Assembly: GCF_001613165.1 (NCBI RefSeq)
Contig: NZ_BDBV01000066.1
Span: forward strand, 1-64,000
Source of the DNA: Nocardia mexicana NBRC 108244
GTDB lineage: Bacteria; Actinomycetota; Actinomycetes; Mycobacteriales; Mycobacteriaceae
Reading direction: 5' to 3'
Length of the DNA: 64,000 nt
The notes under the pieces are model-generated. The model saw only the letters and a list, made by a program, of their open reading frames with translations. It ran no database searches and had not been told where the DNA came from. The translations under genes were made by a program, and so were the position numbers. Numbering within the stretch: the stretch's first letter is position 1; every line of letters begins with the position of its first letter. Positions 1-8,493 of this stretch are shown here, one piece after another.

Positions 1-643
1 CGCGGTCGGCCAGCAGGTCCCGCACGCCCGCGACGGCGGTCGCGATCCGTTCCACCGCCACCGCCAGCACCGCGCGCCGCAGGTCCGAGCCGCCCGCACT
101 GAGCGCGCGGGACTGTGCGGGCCACACTCGCTCGAGATAGCCGAGCAGGGTCTCCGGCGCGGTCACGATGCGCAGCATGTCCGCCGACGGCGGGCAGTCC
201 ACGACGATCACGTCCCAGTCGTCCTCGTCGGCGAATTCCGCGATCTCGGTGAGCATCAGCAATTCCTGCACACCCGGCAGCCCGGTCAGCTCGGCCGGGT
301 CCAGCGCGGCCAGGTCGACCCCGTGTTCGTGCCCGCCGCCGCTGCCCAGCATGCGCACCATGTCGCGGAACCGGTCCTCGAGCAGCGCCAGCGAGTCGAT
401 CTCGATCACGTCGAGTCCGGGCAGGACCGCGGCCACGCCGGCGACGGTGCCCGGGTCGTGCGGGAACCGGAACCCGAGCGCGTCGCCGAGCGAATGCGCC
501 TGGTCCAGCGAGGCGACCAGCACGCGGGCACCGGCGCGGGTGTGCGACATCGCCGTCGCGCAGGCCAGGGTCGTCTTGCCCACCCCGCCCTTGCCGATGA
601 ACAACTCCAGGCGGGTCCGGCCCGCCGAGCGATCCGCAGTCAC
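1..643 (-). CDS. ArsA-family anion-transporting-type ATPase, cut by window edge
   Basis: The first 214 residues of a P-loop ATPase of the ArsA/Get3 class read from a GTG at 643; the 3' end lies outside the window. A deviant Walker A, GKGGVGKTT, is at residues 17-25 and a Walker-B-like stretch, VIVVDCPPSADML, follows about 120 residues later, both typical of ArsA/MinD-type dimeric ATPases. The gene begins 8 bases after the stop of the SRPBCC gene at 652-1089, so the two are very likely cotranscribed. In M. tuberculosis the same pair is Rv2184c/Rv2185c (recalled order). The substrate is unknown in this lineage; arsenite transport should not be assumed because no ars genes are nearby. Confidence 0.88.
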   Translation of the reverse strand, partial: MTADRSAGRTRLELFIGKGGVGKTTLACATAMSHTRAGARVLVASLDQAHSLGDALGFRFPHDPGTVAGVAAVLPGLDVIEIDSLALLEDRFRDMVRMLGSGGGHEHGVDLAALDPAELTGLPGVQELLMLTEIAEFADEDDWDVIVVDCPPSADMLRIVTAPETLLGYLERVWPAQSRALSAGGSDLRRAVLAVAVERIATAVAGVRDLLADR

Positions 644-651
644 CCGCCCCG

Positions 652-1089
652 TCAGCCTTCGACCCGCTTCTTGAGTTCCTTCAGCGCCGTATCGGTGATC
701 ACCTTCTCGGCCTTGCGCTTGAACATTCCGATCATCGGGATCGTCAGGTCCACGGTCAGCTCGTAGACCACCTGGGTGGTGCCGTCGGGCTGGTCGATCA
801 GCTCGTAGGTGCCGTCCTGGGCCTTCTGCAGATCACCGCTGACCAACTGCCAGCTCACCGCCTTGCCGTCGGGGCGCCAGGTGTAGGACAGCAGGTAGGT
901 GTCCTTGACGACGCCCGCGTCGAGCACGAACCGCGCGGTGCGGGCGCGGCCGTCGGGGAATTTGTCGACGATCTCCACCGACCGGGCCGCCGATACCCAC
1001 TCCGGATACGACTCCAGATCGGCGATGACGCTCATCACCCGATCCGACGGGGCGTCGATGATGATCGACCTCTGGGTCCGGTCGGCCAT
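652..1089 (-). CDS. SRPBCC (START-like) family protein
   Basis: A 145-residue protein with the polyketide-cyclase/START-like fold. The N-terminus reads as a first beta strand (RSIIIDAPSDRVMSVIADLE), followed by the YPEWV motif usual after helix alpha-1; the C-terminal helix is basic (ALKELKKRVEG). Such proteins form a hydrophobic cavity for lipids or other ligands; no catalytic residues can be named. It is the middle gene of a three-gene minus-strand run (SRPBCC at 1148, this gene, ArsA-like ATPase) and matches the position of Rv2185c in M. tuberculosis, as I recall it. Ligand unknown. Confidence 0.85.
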   Translation of the reverse strand: MADRTQRSIIIDAPSDRVMSVIADLESYPEWVSAARSVEIVDKFPDGRARTARFVLDAGVVKDTYLLSYTWRPDGKAVSWQLVSGDLQKAQDGTYELIDQPDGTTQVVYELTVDLTIPMIGMFKRKAEKVITDTALKELKKRVEG

Positions 1090-1147
1090 GAGTGCCTGGG
1101 TGTCCTTTCCGGCTTGCGGTGCGGGAGAACAGGTTTCGGACTGTGAA

Positions 1148-1555
1148 TCAGGGTGAGACGGCGGTGGGGCGGGTGGGTCCGGGGGCGATTCCAGCCGCCC
1201 GGCCCGCCTCGAGCCGGGCCTTGATCTCGAACGACATCTTCTTACCCGCCACCCGGCGCGCCCGGTTGACGGCCATCAGGTCGCGCGCGGGCAGCCTGGA
1301 CGCGTCACCGGGTTCGGCGTGCAGGAAGTAGTGCAGGATCACCCCGTCCATGCAGGGTTGCAGCCACACCTCCATCGTGCCGTCCAGCGGGCCGCTCACG
1401 GTCCAGCGAATCCCCTTGTCGCCGCGGTCCTCTCGCGCCTCGAGGGCGAGGTCCGGCCACCACTGCCGCCAGCGGGAGCGGTCGGCCAGGACCTCGGCGA
1501 CCGCGGCGCCCGGCGCGGCGACGAACGTCTGATCGGCGACCTGGATGCTGCTCAT
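1148..1555 (-). CDS. Second SRPBCC family protein
   Basis: 135 residues, same fold class as its downstream neighbour: N-terminal strand (VADQTFVAAPGAAVAEVLAD), then RWRQWWPDL, the equivalent of the conserved Trp-Pro after helix 1. The C-terminal helix is Lys/Arg/Ala-rich and ends in a Pro-rich tail. The ATG at 1555 has no Shine-Dalgarno sequence but is preceded by TAGGCT (1564-1569 on the complement) 8 bases upstream, fitting a leaderless transcript. It lies 58 bases before the next SRPBCC gene and probably heads that operon. Two adjacent START-like proteins could reflect an old tandem duplication, but they are clearly diverged. Confidence 0.8.
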   Translation of the reverse strand: MSSIQVADQTFVAAPGAAVAEVLADRSRWRQWWPDLALEAREDRGDKGIRWTVSGPLDGTMEVWLQPCMDGVILHYFLHAEPGDASRLPARDLMAVNRARRVAGKKMSFEIKARLEAGRAAGIAPGPTRPTAVSP

Positions 1556-1563
1556 AAAGGGTG

Positions 1564-1569
1564 AGCCTA
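1564..1569 (-). promoter_or_regulatory. -10 element of the SRPBCC/ArsA operon
   Basis: TAGGCT read on the minus strand, 8 bases before the ATG at 1555. The TAnnnT shape, the spacing and the absence of a ribosome binding site suggest a leaderless start. No convincing -35 is visible. Confidence 0.4.
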
Positions 1570-1644
1570 ATGGGCGCAGTCGGCGAAGCCGTCGTCAGCC
1601 CGCGCATGGCCGGAGCGAATGCGGAGGTACGCCTAACCCACCGT

Positions 1645-2796
1645 CTACCGGCGGCCCGATCGCGCGCTCGCATCCAGCAGGGTGCGCAGGCGACCGCCGA
1701 GCACATCCCAGCGCCACTGGTCGGCGACCCACTCGCGCCCCGCGGCGCCCATGCGCGCGGCCGCGTCGCGATCGCTCAGGATGCCCACGATCGCGTCGAC
1801 GATCTGGTTGTGCGCGCGCCCGTCGACGACGTGCCCGGTCCGCCCCTCCTGCACGGTCTCCGGCGCCCCGCCGGAATTCCCCGCCACAACCGGGACGCCG
1901 GTCGCCGAGGCCTCGAGATAGACGATGCCCAGGCCCTCCACGTCCAGTCCGGCGCCGCGGGTGCGGCACGGCATGGCGAAGACGTCGGCGATGGTGTGGT
2001 GGGCGGCCAACTCCCCCGACGGCACCCGGCCGGTGAACACCACGTGGTCGTCGAGGTCGAGTGCGTGGGCGAAGGCGCGCAGCTTCTCCTCGTAGGGACC
2101 GCCGCCGGCGATCACCAGCACGGCGCCGTCGATGCGCTCGATGATCTCGCGCATCGAGATGAGCAGCATGTCCTGCCCCTTGCGAGGCACCAGCCGGGAC
2201 AGGCACAGGATGGTGGGGCGGTCCCCCAGCCCGTAGCGGGCCCGAAGTTCCTCGCGCGCCGCCGGATCCGGCCGGAACACCGTGGTGTCGACGCCGGGCG
2301 GCAGATACTCCAGCGCCGCCTGCGGGCCGAACGCCGCCGCGAACCGGCGCCGGGTGTACTTGCTGACGTAGGTGACGACATCGGTGTGGTCGCCGATCGC
2401 CCGCAGCGACTGCCGGGCCGCCGGGAGCATCGACCAGCCCACCTCGTGGCCGTGCGTGCTCGCCACGATCCGCCGCGCGCCCGCGCGCCGCAGCAGCGGC
2501 GACATCAGTGCCAGCGGCGCCGCGGCGCCGAACCACACGGTGTCGCAGCGCTCGTCGCGCAGCAGCTTGGCCGCCCGCCGCAGGACCAGCGGCGTCGGCA
2601 GCATCAGCGTCGTCGGATGCCGCACCACCTGGAACGGCTGCTCGGCATCGAAACGCTGATGGCTGTCGCCCTTCCAGCGCGGCGCGTACACCACCAGTTC
2701 GTCCGGCGGCAGTTGCAGCGCCAGCGAATGCACATACGACTGGATACCGCCCGGCCGCGGCGGGAAATCATTGGTAACCAGCAGGGTGCGCGCCAT
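1645..2796 (-). CDS. pimB: PimB-type GDP-mannose-dependent mannosyltransferase (GT4)
   Basis: 383 residues, close to the ~385 of mycobacterial PimB' (Rv2188c). The enzyme adds the second mannose to phosphatidylinositol monomannoside at the cytosolic face of the membrane, on the way to PIM2, LM and LAM. The N-terminus has the donor/acceptor loop NDFPPRPGGIQSY (residues 8-20), and the GT4 nucleotide-sugar EX7E motif is visible near the C-terminus as EGLGIVYLEAS, followed by GVPVVAGNSGGAPE. I chose the ATG at 2796 although the frame stays open much further upstream, because the family N-terminus MARTLLVTNDFPP starts there and TAGGAT sits 7 bases before it. Neighbours match the Rv2184c-Rv2190c order; a fadD15 counterpart is absent. 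Confidence 0.93.
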   Translation of the reverse strand: MARTLLVTNDFPPRPGGIQSYVHSLALQLPPDELVVYAPRWKGDSHQRFDAEQPFQVVRHPTTLMLPTPLVLRRAAKLLRDERCDTVWFGAAAPLALMSPLLRRAGARRIVASTHGHEVGWSMLPAARQSLRAIGDHTDVVTYVSKYTRRRFAAAFGPQAALEYLPPGVDTTVFRPDPAAREELRARYGLGDRPTILCLSRLVPRKGQDMLLISMREIIERIDGAVLVIAGGGPYEEKLRAFAHALDLDDHVVFTGRVPSGELAAHHTIADVFAMPCRTRGAGLDVEGLGIVYLEASATGVPVVAGNSGGAPETVQEGRTGHVVDGRAHNQIVDAIVGILSDRDAAARMGAAGREWVADQWRWDVLGGRLRTLLDASARSGRR

Positions 2797-2803
2797 GGGG
2801 GCA

Positions 2804-2809
2804 ATCCTA
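2804..2809 (-). promoter_or_regulatory. -10 element of pimB
   Basis: TAGGAT on the minus strand, 7 bases upstream of the pimB ATG. This spacing gives a leaderless mRNA and supports the chosen start over the longer open frame. Confidence 0.45.
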
Positions 2810-2872
2810 TCCACGCCACCGGGCGACGCCCCCGCGGGCGGTGGCGGGCACCACGCGGATTCCCTTGGTGCG

Positions 2873-3898
2873 CTAGGCGAGAATGCGGGAGCGGATCCAG
2901 TCCCGCCAGCGGGCGACGAAATCGCCGTGCCCGATGCCGAGACAGGACCGCAGGGTGCCGTCGAGCGCGTGGGCGTCCTTCGGGCCGGTCGCCATGCGGC
3001 GGTACAGATCCACCAGCTTCGGCTCGCCGAACTGGCTGGCGGCGAAGGCGTTCGCGGACCAGGCCTCCTCGTAGGCGAGCGCCGCGTCGTTACCGGCCGC
3101 GGGCGCGAAGGCGGCGTCGGAGGGCAGATCCTCCGGGAGGTCGCCGGTGCGGGCGCGGGCGGCCAGCGTCGGCGCCTGCTGGGCGAACGGATCCCGTTCC
3201 TCGCGCCGGGCCGAGTACTCGGCGAACCCCTCCAGCACCCACTGCGGTGAGCCGTCGGTGGTCCGCGCCCGCGCGGCGACGTGGGTGAGCTCGTGGCGCA
3301 GGGTGTCGCGGAATCCCTCCGGGCCCAGTCGGCGGATGGCGTCGGGGGCGAACACGACGCGCTGGCCGGTGGGCCGACTGCCGGGCAGGAAGGGATCCGA
3401 GACCGAGGCCGCCGCCACCGCCGCGGACACCGTCCCGGTCGCGTGGGTGAGCGCGGCGAATTCGGCGGGCCCCGAGGCGATGGCCACCACGGCCGACTGC
3501 GACCAGTCGGGCCCCCACAGCCCGGTGATCTCGGCGACCGCGGGACCGATCTCGCGGGCCAGCGTGTCGATGTCGCCGCGCTGCCGCGAATGCCCGAACA
3601 CCGTCGACAGCCGACCGTTCTCGCCGGAAACCTGCTGGGTGACAACGGGTCCGTAGGACTCCATGACCCGGCGCAGCTCGGCGAGCTGCGGGTCGGGATC
3701 CACGGGCGCCACCGCCTCGGCGGCCGCGGGTGCCGGATGGATCCTGGTCAGTGCCGCCTTGGGCAGCAGGACCAGCGCGCCGCCCGCCGCGGTGAGCGCG
3801 ACGACCATGGCGACGGTGGCCACGAATTCGAATCGCCGCCGCGCCCGCATCCAGTCACGGACCCGCCACCACGCGGTCATACCGCGCCTGTGCTGCAC
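2873..3898 (-). CDS. Membrane-anchored HExxH metalloprotease-like protein
   Basis: 341 residues from a GTG at 3898; an ATG six codons later (3880) is an equally good start. A basic N-terminus (RRRFEF) precedes one hydrophobic segment at about residues 26-46, so the rest should lie outside the membrane. The external domain carries HELTH at 202-206 and a Glu at 223 (QWVLEGFAEY), the spacing of a gluzincin (HExxH, then Glu as third zinc ligand), as in the peptidase-MA-like families. It lies upstream of pimB on the same strand, with 76 bases between, in the position where M. tuberculosis has Rv2189c (recalled; I am not sure they are homologous). Protein substrate unknown; an envelope-processing role is inference. 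Confidence 0.75.
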   Translation of the reverse strand: MQHRRGMTAWWRVRDWMRARRRFEFVATVAMVVALTAAGGALVLLPKAALTRIHPAPAAAEAVAPVDPDPQLAELRRVMESYGPVVTQQVSGENGRLSTVFGHSRQRGDIDTLAREIGPAVAEITGLWGPDWSQSAVVAIASGPAEFAALTHATGTVSAAVAAASVSDPFLPGSRPTGQRVVFAPDAIRRLGPEGFRDTLRHELTHVAARARTTDGSPQWVLEGFAEYSARREERDPFAQQAPTLAARARTGDLPEDLPSDAAFAPAAGNDAALAYEEAWSANAFAASQFGEPKLVDLYRRMATGPKDAHALDGTLRSCLGIGHGDFVARWRDWIRSRILA

Positions 3899-3928
3899 TC
3901 GTTCATGCCTCGGCTCACCTCGGTGTGA

Positions 3929-5005
3929 TTACGACATGCCCTTCCAGTATCGCCGCGCGGAGTTGTACGGGGTCGAGTCCATCGGCGCCACCGCGACCGG
4001 AACTCCGAAGGTCGAGGCGTGCAGCATCAGGCCGTTGCCCGCGTAGATCCCCACGTGCGTGATGTCGGGATAAAAGAAGACCACATCTCCGGGCTGCAGG
4101 TCCCCTTTGCTCACCGGCGTGCCGACCGATGCCTGCGCCTGACTGGTGCGCGGCACGTTGATGCCGACCTGGCGGAAGGCCCACTGGACCAGCCCGGAGC
4201 AGTCGAACTGGTCGGGGCCGGTGGCGCCCCAGACGTACGGGTCGCCGATGCGGGTGAGCCCGGCGGCGAGCGCGCTGGTGCCGCTGCCGGGGACCAGGCC
4301 GTTGAGCAGCCGGTCGCGGTCGAAGCCGGGCGGGAACAGCGACCCGGCCAGCGCGGATTTATCGCCCGCCGACAGCTGGCCCCAGGCCCCGATCACCTGG
4401 GCGATCGACCCCTGCAGGTCGGCGCGCTTGCGCTCCAGATCCGTGCGGACCGTATCGGCCTGCTGCGCGGCGGCGTGGGCGGCGTCGGAGGCGGCGCGGG
4501 AGACGTTCTGGGCGGCGGTGGCGGCGTCGGAGGCCTTCTTGTACTGCGAGACCTGCGCGGCGGTCTGGGCCGACATCACGTCGAGGGTGGACATCTGGTC
4601 CAGCAGTTGCTGCGGCGAATCGCTGACCAGCACCGAGAACAGCCGATTGGTGCGGGCGCCCTGATAGGCGGCCACCGCGGTGCGGTCGATGGCGGGCTGG
4701 AACTTGCGGACCTCCGCCTGTGCCGCGTCGACGGCCCCGGTCGCGCTCGCCAGCTTGGCGTCGGCGTCGGCGGACGCGGCCTGCTTCACGTCGAGGTCGG
4801 ACTGGGCGGCGAGCGCCTGCTGGTTGAGCTGCTCGGCCTGATGCGACAGCTCGATGAGCTGCTGCACGGCGTCGCTGGCGCTGGTCGGGGCGGCGACCGG
4901 GTCGGCGGGCGCGCCGCCGGTACCACCTCCGAACACCAGGACTCCCACCGCCAGGGATCCACCCACCAGGCGTCTGGTTCGATTGTTGCGGTGATGCGCA
5001 GTCAC
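3929..5005 (-). CDS. Secreted NlpC/P60 peptidoglycan endopeptidase with coiled coil (RipC-like)
   Basis: 358 residues from the GTG at 5005; a GTG at 5062 would add 19 residues. I prefer 5005 because it gives a compact signal peptide (NNRTRRLVGGSLAVGVLVFGG) and a GGCAGG lies just upstream. After the signal come about 170 residues rich in Ala/Gln/Asp heptads (coiled coil, as in RipA/RipC), then the NlpC/P60 domain: DCSGLVQWAF with catalytic Cys at residue 269, THVGIY with His about 317, and a following LMLHAST. The enzyme should cut D-Glu-mDAP stem-peptide bonds during cell separation. It resembles Rv2190c in sequence type and position. The coiled coil suggests regulation by an FtsEX-like partner (inference). 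Confidence 0.9.
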   Translation of the reverse strand: MTAHHRNNRTRRLVGGSLAVGVLVFGGGTGGAPADPVAAPTSASDAVQQLIELSHQAEQLNQQALAAQSDLDVKQAASADADAKLASATGAVDAAQAEVRKFQPAIDRTAVAAYQGARTNRLFSVLVSDSPQQLLDQMSTLDVMSAQTAAQVSQYKKASDAATAAQNVSRAASDAAHAAAQQADTVRTDLERKRADLQGSIAQVIGAWGQLSAGDKSALAGSLFPPGFDRDRLLNGLVPGSGTSALAAGLTRIGDPYVWGATGPDQFDCSGLVQWAFRQVGINVPRTSQAQASVGTPVSKGDLQPGDVVFFYPDITHVGIYAGNGLMLHASTFGVPVAVAPMDSTPYNSARRYWKGMS

Positions 5006-5088
5006 TGCCTGCCGTGCCCCGTTCTCGCTGAAGTCCGATGCGGTGTCCGCGGAACCTGCCACGCGGAAATCACGAAGGTCTCGATCAG

Positions 5089-5137
5089 GTTACGGAACGG
5101 CTACCGTCCGTGTCCAGTAGGCCACGAAACGATCACG
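5089..5137 (-). promoter_or_regulatory. Candidate shared control region upstream of the RipC-like gene
   Basis: On the plus strand this contains GGTTACGGAACGGCTAC (5089-5105), two GTTAC/GCTAC half sites 11 bases apart, and CACGAAACGATCACG (5123-5137). The second motif recurs with one mismatch upstream of the next NlpC/P60 gene, and a similar 11-base half-site pair occurs there too. A response regulator binding direct repeats, such as MtrA, which controls cell-wall hydrolases in related bacteria, is a reasonable guess. Confidence 0.35.
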
Positions 5138-5266
5138 GACTCAGAGGTTCCCGCAGTCCGAAGCAGCTGCTCGAGCGACTATTGAGAGCTTTGCGGGCGG
5201 GAGGCTCGCTCGACCACGATGTCGCGCGAGCACCCGCCCTTCGGCGCCGTTCCGAACGAACCAGCC

Positions 5267-5869
5267 TCAGTAGCGGCTGGCCCCGTCGGCCGGCATCGAG
5301 GAGATCGGCGCGACGGCCACCGGCTGGCCGTAGGTGGAGGCGTGCACGACGTTGCCGTCGCCGACGTACAGGCCCGAGTGGCCGCCGCCGTAAAACGACA
5401 CCACGTCGCCGGGCTGCAGATCGTCCATCGACACCGGGGCGCCCGCGCCGGCCTGGGCCTGGCTGGTGCGGGGCAGTTCGACGCCCGCCTGCTCGTAGGA
5501 CCACTTCACCAGACCGGAGCAGTCGAAGGCGTCCGGACCGGTGGCGCCGTACGAATAGGGCGTGCCGACCCGGGTCATCGCGGCATCGGCGGCGCGCTGG
5601 CCGGCCGACTGGCCCTGCGGGGCCGGGGCCGGGCCGACGCCCGGAAGTTCGACGCCCGGGGGCAGCACGCCCGGCGGGATGGCGCCCGGCGGAATCTGGG
5701 CGAGAACCTGATCCGGCACGTCGACGCTGCCGATGCCGGGAACGGTGACCGGCGCCGCCGAGGCGGGCGCCGCGGGAAGCAGCAGTGCGCTGAGGGTGGC
5801 TGCGCCAACGGCTCCGGCCGCCACGGCCCGGTTGGCGGTGCGCCCCGGACCCTGTCGCTTGTTCGCCAT
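5267..5869 (-). CDS. Secreted NlpC/P60 endopeptidase (RipB/RipD size class)
   Basis: 200 residues from the ATG at 5869, chosen over a longer frame because GAGGAG lies 10 bases upstream and a clean signal peptide follows (basic KRQGPGRTANR, then AVAAGAVGAATLSALLLPAAPASA). A Pro-rich linker (PPGAIPPGVLPPGVELPG) joins it to an NlpC/P60 domain: DCSGLVKWSY with catalytic Cys117, GHSGLY with His164. There is no coiled coil, unlike its downstream neighbour, so it looks like a mature hydrolase without the inhibitory N-terminal arm. The C-terminal domain is very similar to that of the neighbour (PRTSQAQAG, LQPGDVV, HAST, PVAVAP), which points to a tandem duplication. Confidence 0.9.
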   Translation of the reverse strand: MANKRQGPGRTANRAVAAGAVGAATLSALLLPAAPASAAPVTVPGIGSVDVPDQVLAQIPPGAIPPGVLPPGVELPGVGPAPAPQGQSAGQRAADAAMTRVGTPYSYGATGPDAFDCSGLVKWSYEQAGVELPRTSQAQAGAGAPVSMDDLQPGDVVSFYGGGHSGLYVGDGNVVHASTYGQPVAVAPISSMPADGASRY

Positions 5870-6390
5870 GATGCGGTACTCCTCATCTGCCCCACGACGC
5901 CGCACCCGGTGGTGCGTCGGACTCCGTGAGGTCTCAGGAAGATTACGAGCACATAACGGTGCGTTGTAAAGCCGCGAACAAGCGAAACGGGGCTGGACAA
6001 GATTTGCCGACCGCACGGCCTGCGACATATCTCACACCAATCACGAAACGATAACGCGGGACAGCTACCAGGGCGTTTCCCGTCCGCTACCGGACCCTGC
6101 ACCCGGCGAGCCGATCTTGGGTTTACATCGCGGAAATTCGGGGAATCAGCATGTCGGGAGGATCCTTTCGCGCGGAAGGCGACCGATCAGTCCGCGTTTT
6201 GTGACCGACCACAACGACACGGCGTAGCACGCCCCGGGCAGCCCCCTGTCGTTATCTGCGAAGTCTCGCGAATTGATCCGGGTTACGCATGAATGTGACC
6301 CTGGTCTCATTTCCTCGGATTCCGGCAATTCGAACCCTGCAACCCGAAGGCTCGACCGGAACTTCAGGCAATTCCCACGTCGGGGCGTAT
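5870..6390. promoter_or_regulatory. 520-bp intergenic region with candidate NlpC/P60 control motifs
   Basis: No convincing gene lies here: short frames at 6289-6390 and 6151-6204 have AT-rich third positions and no homologous look. On the plus strand GATTACGAGCACATAAC (5941-5957) holds two TTAC/TAAC-like half sites 11 bases apart, and CACGAAACGATAACG (6042-6056) matches 14 of 15 bases of 5123-5137. I looked for a c-di-AMP (ydaO) riboswitch, often found before cell-wall hydrolases in actinobacteria, and did not find its conserved blocks. Confidence 0.4.
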
Positions 6391-8442
6391 GTGTCGGACC
6401 TCGTCGTTACGCTGCCCGCCGTGCCCGACACCGCGTTCGATGCGTCGTCAGGGTCCGTCGCGCCCCGTCCCGCCCAGCTGGCGTTCGACGACCTGGATAC
6501 GCCGCTGTACGACACCACGTTCGTCGTCGTCGACCTGGAGACCACGGGCACCAGCCCGGAGCGCGACGCGATCACCGAGATCGGTGCGGTGAAGGTGCGC
6601 GGCGGCGAGGTGCTCGGCGAGTTCGCCACCCTGGTCGACCCGGGCTGCGCGATTCCGCCCCAGGTCGTGCACATCACCGGGATCACGACGGCCATGGTGA
6701 TGGAGGCGCCGCGCATCGACGCGGTCCTGCCCGGATTCCTGGAGTTCGCCGCGGGCTCGGTGCTCGTCGCGCACAACGCCCGCTTCGACACCGGATTCCT
6801 GAAGGCCGCGGCGGCACGCTGTGCGGCCGCCTGGCCCGCCTTCCAGGTGCTGTGCACGGTGCAGCTGGCGCGGCGGATCCTGGCGCGCGACGAGGCGCCG
6901 ACCGTGCGGCTGTCGGCGCTGGCACAGCTGCTGGGCGCCTCCACCCGCCCGACCCACCGCGCGCTGGACGACGCCCGCGCCACCGTGGACGTGCTGCACG
7001 CGCTGATCGAGCGGGTCGGCAACCAGGGCGTGCACAGCCTGACCGAACTGGTCGACTATCTGCCCGAGGTGAGCCGGCGACAGCGGTCCAAACGCTTCCT
7101 CGCCGCCGACCTGCCCGGTGCGCCCGGGGTGTACCTGTTCCGTGGGCCGTCGGAGGAGGTCCTCTATATAGGGACGGCGGTGCATCTGCGCCGGCGCGTG
7201 CGCAGTTACTTCACCGGATCCGAAACCCGCACGCGCATGCGGGAAATGGTGGCGCTGGCCACCCGGGTCGACCACGTGCGGTGCGCGCACGGGCTGGAGG
7301 CCGGGGTGCGGGAGCTGCGATTGCTGGTCGCGCACACGCCGCCCTACAACCGGCGGTCGAAATTTCCCAAGCGGGCGTGGTGGCTCACGCTCACCGCCGA
7401 GCCCTTCCCCCGCTTCGCGATCACCCGCACGCCCACCTGGGATGCGCTGGGCCCGTTCGGCTCCCGCAACGATGCCGCCGAGATCGCCGCCACCGTCGCC
7501 GAGTACTGCGGAGTGCGCACCTGCACGACGCGGATACCTCGGCACGGGCGGCACGGCGCCGACTGTCCGCCCGCGGCGGTCGGCGGCTGCCCGGCGGGCA
7601 CCACCGGCGAACTCCGCGACGCCGCGGACTACGCGTCGGCGCCCCGGTCGGTGCGCGAACTGTTCACCGGAGGCGGTGACGCGGTTTTGCGAGTCATCCG
7701 GGATCGGATCGAAACCTATTCCGCCGCTGAGCACTTCGAGGCCGCCGCCCGGCTGCGCGACCGCCTCACCGCGGTGGTCCGCGCACTGCGCCGAACCCAG
7801 CGCCTCGCCGCCGTGGCGCGCCTCGCCGAACTGATCGCCGCCCGCCCCGACGGCTCCGGCGGATGGGAGTTCGCGGTGATCCGCTACGGCCGCCTCGCCG
7901 CCGCGGGCACCGCCGCCCGCGGCGTCTCCCCCATGGCCGTCGTCGAATCGCTCGTCGCCTCCGCGGAAACCGTCATCCCCGCCATGCTGGACGCGGGAGC
8001 GCCGTCGACGCACAGACCGAGCGCCAGGATCGCGGGTGACCCGGGCGACGGTCTCCCCCAGCGCCGTTCGGAGTGCGATGGCTCGAGCGGTGATCTCATC
8101 CCGGCCTCTCGCCCGGGCAGTCCCGGCATCGTCGGCGACTTCGAGCGCTCGCACGCCTCCCAGGGCATGCCCGCCGAGACCCTCGAACTCCCTCTCACCC
8201 CCGCCTCCGACGCCACCGATCTCCTCGCCGACCCGCGCTATCCGCCCCTGCGCGGCGCCTCACCCGAGGAGACTGCCCTCATCGCCCGCTGGCTCGAACA
8301 GCCCGGCACGCGCATCGTCCGGACCACCGACGGGTACCACGAGCCCCGCCTCGGCGCGGGCCACTGGCTGCGCTGGCTCGAGCGCGCCGAGGCCGCCGCC
8401 CGCACCGAGTTCGCCGCCAACGACTACCTCGCCCACACCTGA
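6391..8442 (+). CDS. DnaQ-like exonuclease fused to UvrC-like GIY-YIG nuclease
   Basis: About 683 residues from the GTG at 6391. An ATG at 6289 would extend it, but codons between have AT-rich third positions unlike the rest. The N-terminal DEDDh exonuclease shows VVVDLETTG, HNARFDTGFL and HRALDDARAT (ExoI, II, III epsilon). A GIY-YIG domain follows (GVYLFRG, VLYIGTA), then a UVR-like helix (EHFEAAARLRDRL). This is the architecture of mycobacterial Rv2191, a DNA-processing nuclease of unsettled role. About 70 residues of low-complexity Pro/Ser/Gly-rich sequence interrupt the C-terminal part (roughly 8005-8190). It faces away from the NlpC/P60 genes. Confidence 0.88.
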   Translation: MSDLVVTLPAVPDTAFDASSGSVAPRPAQLAFDDLDTPLYDTTFVVVDLETTGTSPERDAITEIGAVKVRGGEVLGEFATLVDPGCAIPPQVVHITGITTAMVMEAPRIDAVLPGFLEFAAGSVLVAHNARFDTGFLKAAAARCAAAWPAFQVLCTVQLARRILARDEAPTVRLSALAQLLGASTRPTHRALDDARATVDVLHALIERVGNQGVHSLTELVDYLPEVSRRQRSKRFLAADLPGAPGVYLFRGPSEEVLYIGTAVHLRRRVRSYFTGSETRTRMREMVALATRVDHVRCAHGLEAGVRELRLLVAHTPPYNRRSKFPKRAWWLTLTAEPFPRFAITRTPTWDALGPFGSRNDAAEIAATVAEYCGVRTCTTRIPRHGRHGADCPPAAVGGCPAGTTGELRDAADYASAPRSVRELFTGGGDAVLRVIRDRIETYSAAEHFEAAARLRDRLTAVVRALRRTQRLAAVARLAELIAARPDGSGGWEFAVIRYGRLAAAGTAARGVSPMAVVESLVASAETVIPAMLDAGAPSTHRPSARIAGDPGDGLPQRRSECDGSSGDLIPASRPGSPGIVGDFERSHASQGMPAETLELPLTPASDATDLLADPRYPPLRGASPEETALIARWLEQPGTRIVRTTDGYHEPRLGAGHWLRWLERAEAAARTEFAANDYLAHT

Positions 8443-8493
8443 CCCACCGGCAGGTCGCCACCGTGCCGCCCCGCCGACCCGGGCTCCGAGCCC

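Noticed and set aside
1561..3288. 575-codon plus-strand frame opposite pimB
   Set aside because: Arg/His-rich shadow; the minus strand encodes clear GT4 motifs.
6289..6390. Earlier ATG start for the DnaQ-UvrC gene
   Set aside because: Codon third positions are AT-rich and the added 34 residues look non-coding.
5870..6390. c-di-AMP (ydaO) riboswitch before the NlpC/P60 gene
   Set aside because: Expected in this setting, but the conserved sequence blocks are not present.
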